From positions 169,501 through 233,500 of the forward strand of contig NW_026515517.1 of NCBI RefSeq assembly GCF_014898815.1: a stretch of DNA of 64,000 bases, given 5' to 3'. A program made the position numbers and the translations under genes. This DNA comes from Panonychus citri (Eukaryota > Arthropoda > Arachnida > Trombidiformes > Tetranychidae). Shown piece by piece: positions 1-9,992 of this stretch; the stretch's first letter is position 1; each line of letters opens with the position of its first letter. The notes below the pieces were generated by a model. That model made no database searches and was not told the DNA's origin. It worked only from the letters and a program-made list of their open reading frames with translations.

Positions 1-1935
1 ATTACAAGTTATCAAATTAATTGATCAAATGTTGATTAATGATCAAAGTTTATATTTACTATGCAAATGACTTTTGCTAAGTAAATAAAGAAATAGATGA
101 AATGATAGTTTCTAGTAATTACAAGTTATTAAATTAATTAATCAAGTTTTGATTACTGATCAAAGTTTATATTTACTTAGCAAATGACTTTTGCTAAGTA
201 AATAAAGAAATAGATAGAATGATAATGTCTAGTAATTAAAACATATCAAATTAATTAATCAAGTGTTGATTACTAAGCAAAGTTTCTATTTACTTAGCAA
301 ATGACTTTTGCTAAGTAAATAAAGAAATAGATTGAATGATAGTTTCTAGTAATTACAAGTTATTAAATTAATTAATCAAGTTTTGATGACTGATCAAAGT
401 TTATATTTACTTAGCAAAAGTCATTTGCTAAGTAAATAAAGGAAAAGAAAGAATGATAGTGTCTAGTGATTATAACTTATCAAATTAATTGATCAAGTGT
501 TGATTAATGATCAAAGTTTATATTTACTTAGCAAATGACTTTTGCTAAGTAAATAAAGGAGAAGAAAGAATAATAGTGTTCGATTATTATAACTGATCAA
601 ATTAATTAATCAAGTTTTGATTACTGATCAAAGTTTATATTTACTTAGCAAATGACTTTTGCTAAGTAAATAAAGAAATAGATTGAATTATAGTTTCTAG
701 TAATTACAAGTTATTCAATTAATTAATCAAGTTTTGATTACTGATCAAAGTTTATATTTACTTAGCAAATGACTTTTGCTAAGTAAATAAAGGAATAGAA
801 AGAATGATAGTGTCAAGTAATTAAAACATACCAAATTGATTGCTCAAGTGTTGATTACTGATCAAAGTTTATATTTACTTAGCAAAAGTCATTTGCTAAG
901 TAAATAAAGGAAAAGAAAGAATGATAGTGTCTAGTGATTATAACTTATCAAATTAATTGATCAAGTGTTGATTAATGATCAAAGTTTATATTTACTTAGC
1001 AAATGACTTTTGCTAAGTAAATAAAGGAGAAGAAAGAATAATAGTGTTCGATTATTATAACTGATCAAATTAATTAATCAAGTTTTGATTACTGATCAAA
1101 GTTTATATTTACTTAGCAAATGACTTTTGCTAAGTAAATAAAGAAATAGATTGAATTATAGTTTCTAGTAATTACAAGTTATTCAATTAATTAATCAAGT
1201 TTTGATTACTGATCAAAGTTTATATTTACTTAGCAAATGACTTTTGCTAAGTAAATAAAGGAATAGAAAGAATGATAGTGTCAAGTAATTAAAACATACC
1301 AAATTGATTGCTCAAGTGTTGATTACTGATCAAAGTTTATATTTACTTAGCAAAAGTCATTTGCTAAGTAAATAAAGAAATACATAGAATGTTAGTGTTC
1401 GATTATTATAACTTATCGGATTAATTAATTAAGTGTTGATTACCGATCAAAGTTTCTATTTACTTAGCAAATGACTTTTGCTAAGTAAATAAAGAAATAG
1501 ATAGAATGATAGTGTCTAGTAATTAAAACATATCAAATTAATTAATCAAGTTTTGATCACCGATCAAAGTTTCTATTTACTTAGCAAATGACTTTTGCTA
1601 AGTAAATAAAGAAATAGATAGAATGATAATGTCTAGTAATTAAAACATATCAAATTAATTAATCAAGTGTTGATTACTGAGCAAAGTTTCTATTTACTTA
1701 GCAAATGACTTTTGCTTAGTAAATAAAGAAATAGATGAAATGATAGTGTCTAGTAATTAAAACATATCAAATTAATTAATCAAGTGTTGATTACTGATCA
1801 AAGTTTATATTTACTTAGCAAAAGTCATTTGCTAAGTAAATAAAGAAATACATAGAATGTTAGTGTTCGATTATCATAACTTATCGCTTAATTAATCAAA
1901 TGTTGATTGCCGATCAAAGTTTTTGTTCACTACGC
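1..1935. repeat. hr-like palindromic tandem array A (16 units of about 117 bp)
   Basis: Sixteen copies of a unit of about 117 bp follow one another, each carrying a hairpin-forming palindrome. The arms are TATTTACTTAGCAAA and TTTGCTAAGTAAATA, separated by a 5-bp centre. The centre is TGACT in twelve units and its reverse complement AGTCA in the 4th, 8th, 12th and 16th. Between palindromes lie ATTAATTGATCAA and TGATCAAAG motifs. The stretch 390-1,376 is a tandem duplication with period 468 bp, which is four units. Arrays of palindromes of this kind are known as hrs in baculoviruses and nimaviruses, where they act as enhancers and putative replication origins. That role is inferred here. The array probably continues left of the window. 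Confidence 0.9.
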
Positions 1936-2417
1936 AAGAAGATTAGAGAAATAGATAGGGAAAATAAACCATCGTTCAAATTAATGGTTAATTAGAATAA
2001 AATAGAGAGAAAAAAACAGAAAGAGAGAAATTAAGAGAGAGAGAAACAGAAAGAGAGAAACAAGTCACTCAAATGTTTAACTTGATCCAAGATTAGAAAG
2101 AATAGTGAGTTTGCTAAGCAATGATAACTTATCAAATTAATTAATTAAATGTTGATTGAAGAGCAAATACTTTGGTCATGTTCTAATGGTTAATCCGAAA
2201 GAACAGGTTTGCTCGATAAATTTCTCATTTTCTCATTCTAGTTTACTTTCTTTTTCTCACTCTCTTTCGCGTTCGCTTTTTCGGTTTCTCTTGTCTATTA
2301 ATCTGAATAGTGAGAAAATGTGAGTATAAAAAGAAAGTCATAGTCAATCAGCTTGCAAGTTAATAGTTTAGTCTTTTTGTTGTCAGTTTTCTTTATGATC
2401 ATCACAACAGACCAATA
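1936..2417. other. GA-rich and CT-rich spacer with promoter
   Basis: This spacer starts with a purine-rich GAGA tract (about 2,000-2,070), then a degenerate hr-type stretch (about 2,100-2,170), then a CT-rich tract (about 2,235-2,295). The promoter of the next gene lies at its right end. No ORF of note is present. Confidence 0.6.
2325..2352 (+). promoter_or_regulatory. TATA box and possible initiator for the gene at 2,418
   Basis: TATAAAAA at 2,325-2,332 is followed by TCAGC at 2,348-2,352, about 25 bp downstream. This resembles the arthropod Pol II TATA plus initiator arrangement also used by early genes of insect DNA viruses. The start codon is about 70 bp further on. Confidence 0.5.
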
Positions 2418-2996
2418 ATGAAAAGATCAGATTTTGTGCCAAAATCGAAAGTTATTGTAAAGGAAAACAAATATATAAAAGTTGTCAAGTTTAGTTTCGA
2501 TGAAAGGTTTACTATTATTGGGTATTTATTGAATCATGATTTCAACAGTCATCATCTTTCATCAACAAAAAACATCGTTAAGCGTCATCATCATCCTGAG
2601 CTTGATTTAGATAGAGTAAAAAAGTTTCTACGTCAGGATTACTCTTTATTCCCTTGCCAAAAAGCAGGATGTATCGGAGTTTTCACCAATCATAAACAAT
2701 ACAGTGAGCAAAGTTGCCATCCCAATTCCAGTTTTGACATAACCGATTGTTCATTGAGCGCTGATATGACCCCAGAAAAGGAAACAAACGCGGTGATATG
2801 CAAAGAAGATGAACACGAGCCCGTCAAAGTAATAGCCATCAATCGAAAATGTAAGCAAATGTCGAAATTGGAACATCCAACAGGGAAAAGTGGTCGACAA
2901 AGTGAAATCAATGGAAGACGGCCTAAATTACCAAGAAGATCAAAGACTGTTTGCTATGCTAATCTTGCTTATTTTTTTGAGAGAAATATGATATGA
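2418..2996 (+). CDS. small zinc-finger-like protein (family member 1)
   Basis: This ORF encodes 192 aa and starts at an ATG. I do not recognise it as a named gene. It carries a Cys cluster C80-x4-C85-x14-C100, close to the pattern in the proteins at 16,601 (C68-x4-C73-x14-C88) and 40,706 (C73-x4-C78-x12-C91). All three have a similar N-terminal half leading into this cluster, including a hydrophobic stretch before the first Cys. A His-rich patch lies at residues 57-59. The C-terminal 50 residues are strongly basic (RRPK and RRSK motifs), which suggests nucleic-acid binding or nuclear import. A TATA box sits about 90 bp upstream. By family similarity it is a small viral regulatory protein. Function is unknown and the metal-binding assignment is inferred from spacing only. 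Confidence 0.65.
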   Translation: MKRSDFVPKSKVIVKENKYIKVVKFSFDERFTIIGYLLNHDFNSHHLSSTKNIVKRHHHPELDLDRVKKFLRQDYSLFPCQKAGCIGVFTNHKQYSEQSCHPNSSFDITDCSLSADMTPEKETNAVICKEDEHEPVKVIAINRKCKQMSKLEHPTGKSGRQSEINGRRPKLPRRSKTVCYANLAYFFERNMI

Positions 2997-3480
2997 AAAA
3001 CGAGGTGACCAAATCTGAATTCATACATTGCAAATGTAAATTTTTTTCTCTCTTTTTTGGTTTTTATGTAACACGAAAATATTTATTTTATTTTATTTTA
3101 AAAGCAATAATAAACCGTGTCAGTGATATTCAGACCACTAGTTATATACTTGTACTGTCAAATTTTTCATATTTTCTTCTCATTGTATATTATTGATGGC
3201 ACATAAGGTACAACTCAAACTGATTTAATTGAAACCATGTGTACAATTTAATTTGTGAAAATAGCCTACAATTTAAATATATTGAAAAATCATGGAAATA
3301 AGTATTATAATGAATTTTATAACAGTTGCTTATCAAAAAATTTAATAATGATAGAAATGATTAAGAAAGCTGGTGTTGTCACAAAAATACAAATTTCAAT
3401 AAAATGTGTAAAAAGATTGAAAAAAGTAGCTCCAAAAAGTTGTTAAGAAAGTAAACTGTTGTTTACTTTTTACATATCGT
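2997..3480. other. intergenic, no supported gene
   Basis: AT-rich DNA lies between two convergent genes. It contains AATAAA-type signals near 3,108 and two short open frames (67 and 63 codons) with no family resemblance. The first overlaps the upstream stop as ATGA but encodes only a hydrophobic run. I see nothing else. Confidence 0.5.
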
Positions 3481-4476
3481 TCAGATTTTTTGTTGGGTCG
3501 TTACTTTGTGGTAAACATTTTGACCATCACTCGAGTCAATATGAAGTTGATTGTAATGCGTCAATACATCTTTACAGACTGGACATAGAGAGGTTGCCAA
3601 TTTTGCCATCATGGCACAACCTAAACATATCAAATGATTGCAATTTGATAGAAGCAATCTAACCAGTAAATAATACCTCATACAAACGCGACATCTGGTA
3701 TACTCAAGTTTTTTCAATTCAACTTCCAGAGGTAATAGGTATTTTCGCTTGTATATAATCCTTGATTTGAGTTTTTCTTGTGAAAGTAAACCAAAGTGAA
3801 CGTTAGGAGCTTTAGGAGGTTTCATTTTTTCAGATTCCATGAATCTCATGAACATGTCCGGATTTTTGAAATTGAAGCTGTCGTACAGCTTTAGGTTTTC
3901 TTCTCGCTCTTCTTTTTCATCCTGTTTATTATCGAGCATGCTAATCATTAATCGAGTATCAGCCAATATACCAGAGTCAATTGTTTTCCCTCTTAATTGA
4001 TTATGTAGCGAGTATATTTTTTCATCCAAACAATATGGATCTTCTATGCTGGCTCGTGCAGTGTCATCTTTCAGATTGATTTTACTTCCATCCCATATTA
4101 CCGAATTCGGATGGCTACATTTGATTAATCGATTGAGTCCAATATACATTTCTTTCTTATATTGGGGATAGGTACGAATAAACGCATCAACCGTTTTTCG
4201 TATATTTGCTATCTTCTTTAAGTACCCAGATAACGCGTCTTTCCTTACCTGGGTATTGTCTATGGGTATGGTCTCTTTCCAGGTCCAAACGAAATCGTCA
4301 ATTCCACCGACTTCTCCATTTTCTTCACTTTGAACCTGTAAACTTGATGGTGATGATGAGCTTGCTGATGTTGATGATGATGACATTGATGATATTGATG
4401 ATGTTGATGTTGATCTAATTATTAATGGTGGTGGTGGTGCTGCTGCTGATGGTGAAGGTGAGGGTTGAGATGACAT
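3481..4476 (-). CDS. C-terminal RING-finger protein (RING paralogue 1)
   Basis: This 331-aa protein starts at an ATG on the minus strand. The N-terminus is Ser/Pro-rich low complexity (residues 1-50). It is followed by a helical region containing FIRTYPQYKKEMY, shared in outline with the RING protein at 52,455. The RING lies at residues 262-301 with canonical C3HC4 spacing: C-x2-C-x13-C-x1-H-x2-C-x2-C-x10-C-x2-C. After the RING comes a tail of about 30 residues (HYNQLHID...G...VTTQQK), conserved in all four RING proteins of this window. RING fingers usually recruit E2 enzymes as ubiquitin ligases, and viral ones often target host restriction or apoptosis factors. The substrate here is unknown. 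A TATA box lies at 4,601-4,608. The next gene at 5,138 on the same strand is a paralogue. Confidence 0.85.
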   Translation of the reverse strand: MSSQPSPSPSAAAPPPPLIIRSTSTSSISSMSSSSTSASSSSPSSLQVQSEENGEVGGIDDFVWTWKETIPIDNTQVRKDALSGYLKKIANIRKTVDAFIRTYPQYKKEMYIGLNRLIKCSHPNSVIWDGSKINLKDDTARASIEDPYCLDEKIYSLHNQLRGKTIDSGILADTRLMISMLDNKQDEKEEREENLKLYDSFNFKNPDMFMRFMESEKMKPPKAPNVHFGLLSQEKLKSRIIYKRKYLLPLEVELKKLEYTRCRVCMRYYLLVRLLLSNCNHLICLGCAMMAKLATSLCPVCKDVLTHYNQLHIDSSDGQNVYHKVTTQQKI

Positions 4477-5137
4477 AATAGCAAAACCGGTTGGAGGCTA
4501 GAACTTTAACTTGTAAACTTTGTAAAAATATTGTTAATTAATAAACTAAAGCTTAAACAAGCTGAATTGAATTGTGATGTTTACCACTAAAAACTTACTG
4601 CCTTTATACTGATACGATTGCGAGAGTAGTTGCTCCCTTCTGACACTGGATTGGTATATTGTTAAACCAGCATGTTCTTAAGAGAAACCTTGAATTTGGG
4701 TAAGAAAAGACAAAGAATCACAATAATAGAAATGAATGAACCTCAATCATTACTTAAGAGTTATCATTTTTTGATTGGACATAGATAGAATATCGATAGA
4801 GAAGATAAAATTTAGAATCAGCAATTAAATTTAACCTTTGACTGTTCTGTTTGAGATGTAAGCTGTTGTTATACATGCAAAAAAGAGCAACGGGAAAACA
4901 AACCAATCAATAGAAGTGTTATCATTATCATTATTATTTGTTTTCAATTCGTATGAGAGAACTTGAAAAAAAGTTGAATTTTAAACCAACCAACATATAA
5001 TTAAGCATCGAGTTTGTTATTTTGATAAAAATTGTTATTATTTTATTACTGATTTAATTAGTACAATTTTATGCAGATATATATATATATAAACAGTTGA
5101 AAAATTCAGAATGTTTCCAGATGTGGCAAGCTTCAGT
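4477..5137. other. intergenic between two RING genes
   Basis: This 660-bp AT-rich spacer holds the promoter of the minus-strand RING gene at 3,481-4,476. It also holds a short TA microsatellite (about 5,078-5,090) and AATAAA-type signals for the upstream RING gene. No ORF of note is present. Confidence 0.5.
4601..4608 (-). promoter_or_regulatory. TATA box for RING paralogue 1
   Basis: TATAAAGG read on the minus strand lies about 125 bp upstream of the ATG at 4,476. The same octamer precedes the gene at 7,673-8,311, which suggests a shared early promoter class. Confidence 0.5.
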
Positions 5138-6121
5138 TTAGTGTTGGTCAATATGCATAACATCAAGCAATTGTATTGGTTTCTTTATTGTTACCGATTT
5201 TTGACATTCATTACCAGTACTGGGATCAATGCTTATTTTGAAAAAATCTTTAACTTGTTGTTTACAGAGTACACAGAGTGGTGTTAATGCAATACTTTTT
5301 TCAGCACAATATGTACATATTGAATGACCACAGTCTGATTTGAGCAAAGAAATGTACGCATAAACTTGTAAACAAACTGGACATACTCCATACCAAGTCT
5401 TTTTTATTTTAACTTTAATTTGAATCAGTTTTTTTTTCTTACTGTCAAGTACTTTCACCTGTTCACCATGTTGTTTAGAGTATTTAGCAAACACCGCATC
5501 TATTTTGAGGTTACTGAAAAAGTCATGAAAAATATCTGGGTATTTAGCTGCAAATTCTGTTTGAGATTTGCGCAACTGGGTTTCTTCGTGTAGCACAATA
5601 GTTTTTTGTTTTTCAAATCGTATAGCTTTCCTTGTATCCCGAGCAATCCCATTTTCATTGATTTTATCAATCAACTTACTGTGTAACCGGTAACGAGTAT
5701 TTTCCACTGTAAAAGGGCATACCGGTTTCTCTTTGTAAAGAGGTTCAAGTTCTTTCTTGTTGAAAGAAGCAAATCCGTGAGCGGGTGATCTTGATGCTTC
5801 AATGAAAAACCTGAAAACTATATCAAGATGTTCTCGGGAATCACCATCATATCGATCATTGTCTCCAATAAACTTCTCTATATCGTTGTGTAGAGCTTTC
5901 ATTTTTCTGACTATGATATTCGATTGGAAACTCGGTGAATGACGATGAACAGCTACCGTTAAGCTTTGATCTGCTGCAATGGAACGGAGTAAGGTGTCGC
6001 CACGATGGACAGATGAACCCACTTGGTTTTCATCTTCTTCTTTGATAAACAAATTTTCAATGAAGTTCAAACATTTACTTCCAGTTGAAGTATGCTCATT
6101 GGTTACACAGAAAACATCCAT
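5138..6121 (-). CDS. C-terminal RING-finger protein (RING paralogue 2)
   Basis: This 327-aa protein starts at an ATG on the minus strand. The RING lies at residues 247-286 and has the same spacing as paralogue 1: C-x2-C-x13-C-x1-H-x2-C-x2-C-x10-C-x2-C. The tail after the RING (FFKISIDPSTGN...VTIKKP) matches the family signature of an aromatic pair, an Ile-Asp, a Gly and a Val-Thr. The N-terminal two thirds are helical and charged, without the long homopeptide tracts seen in the other copies. It is probably an E3 ubiquitin ligase by family, with unknown target. A TATA box lies at 6,284-6,291. Position and orientation next to the gene at 3,481 suggest tandem duplication followed by strong divergence. 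Confidence 0.85.
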   Translation of the reverse strand: MDVFCVTNEHTSTGSKCLNFIENLFIKEEDENQVGSSVHRGDTLLRSIAADQSLTVAVHRHSPSFQSNIIVRKMKALHNDIEKFIGDNDRYDGDSREHLDIVFRFFIEASRSPAHGFASFNKKELEPLYKEKPVCPFTVENTRYRLHSKLIDKINENGIARDTRKAIRFEKQKTIVLHEETQLRKSQTEFAAKYPDIFHDFFSNLKIDAVFAKYSKQHGEQVKVLDSKKKKLIQIKVKIKKTWYGVCPVCLQVYAYISLLKSDCGHSICTYCAEKSIALTPLCVLCKQQVKDFFKISIDPSTGNECQKSVTIKKPIQLLDVMHIDQH

Positions 6122-6283
6122 GAAACCGGCTCACAAATACCCAATCTAAATCAAAGATCCAAACAAATCACAAAACAGACTTAAAAAGACCCACAAAGAA
6201 GCACCTTCTGAAGAAACAGTTGCATGTAAAGTTAAATCAAAAGTAACTTGTCACATAATGAACTATCGATAGCTAGCGTTTTT

Positions 6284-6291
6284 GCTTTATA
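6284..6291 (-). promoter_or_regulatory. TATA box for RING paralogue 2
   Basis: TATAAAGC on the minus strand lies within the palindrome CTTTATAAAG, about 165 bp upstream of the ATG. Confidence 0.45.
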
Positions 6292-6458
6292 AAGGACTCT
6301 ACTCCCAAAACCAGGTGCCATAGATGAATCGCTAGTCAATAGTCAATGCGGTGAAAAGATGGTAATCGCTTAGGCAGATCAAAAAGATTTGATTCTCGTC
6401 TCCATCTTTTTGCTGTTACTTGTTTTTCATCTAATCTTATCTTATCTTACTTATTTCT

Positions 6459-7091
6459 ATCTTCTTCTCTTCTTCATTTTCATTCTGCCTGCTCCATGTT
6501 TCATTTAACGAAATAGAAATTTCCTTTGCTGTTACTTGTTTTTCACGATGATGATAAAGAATGATTTGTTAAATTTAATTTATTATTAATAATTGGTTAC
6601 CCATAGTAATAAAACTTCAAGCAAAGTTGACATTAGTATTCTTGAATTTCTGTCACAAATAGCTCAACGTTACGAAAATGGACAAAACCCCAACAAAAAT
6701 GCCTTACCTCATTTAGTTTTTTATGTTAGCATTGAAAACTCGACTCGTTATTTCCAATCAACAAGTAAAGGGATCTGATAGAAAAGATGATGATGATGCT
6801 GATGATGATAAGCTGATGGAAATTGATTGATTTGGAAAACTCTTGATTCATCTTCTTCTCTTCTTCATTTTCATTCTACCTGCTCCATGTTTCATTTAAC
6901 GAAATAGAAATTTCCTTTGCTGTTACTTGTTTTTCACGATGACGATAAAGAATGATTTGTTAAATTTAATTTATTATTAATAATTGGTTACCCATAGTAA
7001 TAAAACGCCAAGCAAAGTTGACATTAGTATTCTTGAATTTCTGTCACAAATAGCTCAACGTTACGAAAATGGACAAAACCCCAACAAAATA
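6459..7091. repeat. direct duplication, copies at 6,459-6,700 and 6,850-7,091
   Basis: Two copies of about 240 bp lie 391 bp apart. They differ only at scattered positions (for example CTGCCTGC against CTACCTGC, and AAACTTCAAG against AAACGCCAAG). The high identity indicates a recent local duplication. Neither copy has a credible ORF. Confidence 0.8.
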
Positions 7092-7672
7092 TCGTATCTC
7101 ATTTGATTTTCCATGTTAACATTGAAAACATGGCCCTTTATTCAGATGTCACTTTCTCACTCTCTCTCTCTCCAACTCTCTCTTTCACCTTTTCTTTCAT
7201 CATTTCTTTCTATCTTGTTTGATATCTTTATATGATGCATTCACCTTCCAAAAGTAAATTAGTAAAGTAAACTTTTGATTTTGAAAACATTTGATTTGTT
7301 TAAGCGTTTAGTTATCATGTATTAACACTAGTACTTTTTTTCTCATCTTGAATTTATTTACCCTTCTCTGTTCTTCTTTTATTCTCTTTTTCTATAGCTG
7401 TTATGTTTTTCTCTTTTAAATTTATTATTGCTCTATCTCTCTCAGAATTCGAGCGGACGAACAGATAAATGTCAAAATACAAATTCATACTACGCTAACT
7501 ATTCGTATTTATTTCATCAAAAAATATTACACATTACACCGTATCGAATGACACGAGAATCTTGTGGTTATTAACTAGAATTATTGGATTGTTTTCTTTC
7601 TTTTTAATTAGAAACATTAAAACTCTGTTAATCATGGTACGAGTATTCTTTGCTCGTACTCTGCTTCCATCT

Positions 7673-8311
7673 CTAGTACTTGGTTTTTGAAATTTCGTCT
7701 CCAATATCGTCAGTCAGTCGTTGTAATTTCCAGAAATTAGTAAAAGTTCTTCTACCGTGTTTATTTATAACAGCTTGAATGTTGCTTTTGGCTTCTACTG
7801 GACAGTCATTTATTATATCTCTCAACATCTGATGAACTTGTAATCGGTCCGAGAAAGATAGAACAATTTTACGGGTGCCCTCATTAAACTCACTATCCTC
7901 CTCTGAATCTTCTAACTGATGCGTTCCGTCCCATTTCCTTTTGTTCGGGTTAGCAACTTTATGTCCATCAGAGACTGTCACATTTTGAGAGACGGCTTCT
8001 CTTTCCGTACGTGAGATTATATTATCTACACTGTTATTATCTTGTTCATCCTCAAGAACCACATATGATATTTCAGTTTTGAGTTCATTAGTAGTAGCAG
8101 CAGTAGTTGGATAAATTGTCGGAACACTTGTTATAGATTTGCTTGGGTTAGCGACACTCATCGTCATATTAGGGGTAACTGTAGGTGATCCAATAGAAAA
8201 GCCTGAATTCAAATTTGACAAACTTTCTGAAGGTTTTGCTGTTGTTTGCAGCGGATCTGGCTCGTTTGTTTTCGTTGATTTAATAACGGCAATCGAGTAT
8301 TCACTAGACAT
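7673..8311 (-). CDS. hypothetical protein with C-terminal helical domain
   Basis: This 212-aa protein starts at an ATG and has a well-formed promoter (TATA and TCAGT). The N-terminal 120 residues are Ser/Thr/Asn-rich and probably disordered. An NPNKRKWDG stretch looks like a basic nuclear signal and is followed by an acidic patch. The last 65 residues form an amphipathic helical module (FSDRLQVHQMLRDII and onwards, with FTNFWKLQRL). This module loosely resembles the helical modules of the protein at 12,326 and the N-termini of the RING proteins. I do not recognise the gene. The location directly beside hr-like array B1 and the promoter type fit an early regulatory gene, but that is inference. 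Confidence 0.65.
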   Translation of the reverse strand: MSSEYSIAVIKSTKTNEPDPLQTTAKPSESLSNLNSGFSIGSPTVTPNMTMSVANPSKSITSVPTIYPTTAATTNELKTEISYVVLEDEQDNNSVDNIISRTEREAVSQNVTVSDGHKVANPNKRKWDGTHQLEDSEEDSEFNEGTRKIVLSFSDRLQVHQMLRDIINDCPVEAKSNIQAVINKHGRRTFTNFWKLQRLTDDIGDEISKTKY

Positions 8312-8383
8312 TTTAATTTCAACACAGTTAAATTGTTAAATTGATTTAATTTGATGGAGAAATGAATGGATATGAAAGAAGAA

Positions 8384-8421
8384 CAACTGATGGTGAACGA
8401 TCGTTGCTGCTCGCCTTTATA
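8384..8421 (-). promoter_or_regulatory. TATA plus TCAGT initiator promoter
   Basis: On the minus strand TATAAAGG (8,421 down to 8,414) is followed by ATCAGTTG (8,391 down to 8,384). The initiator adenine lies 33 bp from the first T of the TATA box. This is the textbook arthropod Pol II core promoter and the early-promoter form used by insect DNA viruses. It drives the gene at 7,673-8,311. Confidence 0.7.
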
Positions 8422-8519
8422 CAATTTGCATCTCCCGATGAGCTTTCAATGAAGATTTGAGTCTCTCAACTACACTATGCCAAGTTTTTTGTATTTCCGG
8501 GCGGCAAAGTTATAATGTA

Positions 8520-9227
8520 AATTAATTGAAACTTATCAAATTAATTACTCAAATGTTGATTGCAGATCAAAGTCTCTATTTACTCAGCAAAAGTCATTTG
8601 CTAAGTAAATAAAGAAATAGATATAATGATAGTATTTAGTAATTACGTCTAATCAAATTAATTTATCAAATGTTAATTGCAGATCAAAGTCTCTATTTAC
8701 TCAGCAAATGACTTTTGCTAAGTAAATAAAGAAATAGATAGAATGATAGTGTTGATTAATTACAACTTATCAAATTAATTGATCAAATGTTGATTGCCGA
8801 TCAAAGTTTCTATTTACTTAGCAAAAGTCATTTGCTAAGTAAATAAAGAAATAGATAGAATGATAGTGTTGATTAATTACAACTTATCAAATTAATTACT
8901 CAAATGTTGATTGCAGATCAAAGTCTCTATTTACTCAGCAAAAGTCATTTGCTAAGTAAATAAAGAAATAGATATAATGATAGTATTTAGTAATTACGTC
9001 TAATCAAATTAATTTATCAAATGTTAATTGCAGATCAAAGTCTCTATTTACTTAGCAAAAGACATTTGCTGAGTAAATAAAGAAATAGATAGAATGATAG
9101 TATTTAGTAATTACGTCTAATCAAATTAATTCATCAAATGTTACTTGCAGATCAAAGTCTCTATTTACTCAGCAAATGACTTTTGCTAAGTAAATAAAGA
9201 AATAGATAGAATGATAGTATTTAGTAA
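8520..9227. repeat. hr-like palindromic array B1 (6 units)
   Basis: Six palindrome units of about 117 bp of the same family as array A are present. Centre orientations run reverse, forward, reverse, reverse, reverse, forward. Left arms often carry CTCAGC instead of CTTAGC. Inter-palindrome DNA reads TCAAATTAATT...GATCAAAGT as in array A. The array is cut at 9,227 by the following insertion. Confidence 0.88.
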
Positions 9228-9309
9228 CTAGGCATACTTCAGCCGAAGTGACGTCTGAGCGCGTGTATTGAGTCGAGTGTGATTTTGGAATTAAATGCAG
9301 AAAAGCAAA

Positions 9310-9524
9310 AATTTTATTTTTCAATTTCTTCTTCATTCTCTTTCTCTCTCATTCTCTCTCTCTCTCTCTTTCAATTTCTGCTTCTTTTTTTTTCTCTCTC
9401 TCTCTTTCTTTTTCTTTCTCTCTCTTTCTCTCTCTTTCTTTCAATTTCTTCTTCTTCTTTCTCTTTTTTTTTCTCTCTCTCTCTCTCTTTCTTTTTCTTT
9501 CTCTCTCTTTCAATTTCTTCTCTT

Positions 9525-9555
<31 letters not shown>

Positions 9556-9935
9556 TTCAATTTCTGCTTCTTTTTTTCTTTCTCTCTCTTTCTCTCTCTT
9601 TCTTTCAATTTCCTCTTCTTTTTTTCTTTCTCTCTCTCTTTCTCTCTCTTTCTTTCAATTTCTTCTTCTTCTTTCAATTTCTTCTTCTTCTTTCTCTTTT
9701 TTTTTTTCTCTCTCTCTCTCTCTCTCTTTCTTTTTCTTTCTCTCTCTTTCAATTTCTTCTCTTTCTTTCTCTCTCTCTCTCTCTCTCTTCAATTTCTGCT
9801 TCTTTTTTTCTTTCTCTCTCTCTTTTTCTCTCTTTCTTTCAATTTCTTCTTCTTCTTTCTCTTTTTTTTTCTCTCTCTCTCTCTTTTTTCTTTCTCTCTT
9901 TCAATTTCTTCTTCTTCTTTCTCTCTCTCTCTTTA
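9310..9935. repeat. CT-rich microsatellite
   Basis: About 625 bp of TTTCTCTCTC and TTTCAATTTCTTC motifs repeat in tandem blocks. All overlapping open frames are low-complexity translations of the repeat. Confidence 0.9.
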
Positions 9936-9958
9936 AATTTTTGAAATAACGGTAATAA

Positions 9959-9992
9959 TAGATGGCGACACTTTTAAAAGTGTTGCCATCTA
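9959..9992. repeat. 34-bp palindrome
   Basis: The arms TAGATGGCGACACTTTT and AAAAGTGTTGCCATCTA are complementary with a single mismatch and no spacer. This could be a hairpin terminus or two abutting transposon ends. Confidence 0.75.

Larger units (their letters stand above)
6122..7672. other. 1.55-kb noncoding region with a duplicated segment
   Basis: The region holds the promoter of RING paralogue 2, then two near-identical copies of a segment of about 240 bp (listed separately), then CT-rich low-complexity DNA (about 7,150-7,250 and 7,340-7,440). A 61-codon open frame in the first copy is not kept in the second copy, so I do not call it a gene. Confidence 0.6.

Noticed and set aside
1..1935. 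CRISPR array
   Set aside because: Repeats are palindromic and regularly spaced, but the spacers are themselves repeats of one sequence and units are about 117 bp. No cas genes are present and the setting is eukaryotic.
2993..3446. Two small ORFs after the first zinc-finger gene
   Set aside because: They have 67 and 63 codons, with a non-ATG start in one and no similarity to any family here.
6593..6778. 61-codon ORF in the duplicated segment
   Set aside because: It lacks an ATG start, and the reading frame is not conserved in the second copy, which is otherwise nearly identical.
9279..9944. Two overlapping 210-220 codon ORFs rich in Ser, Phe and Leu
   Set aside because: They are translations of the CT microsatellite and are open in several frames at once.
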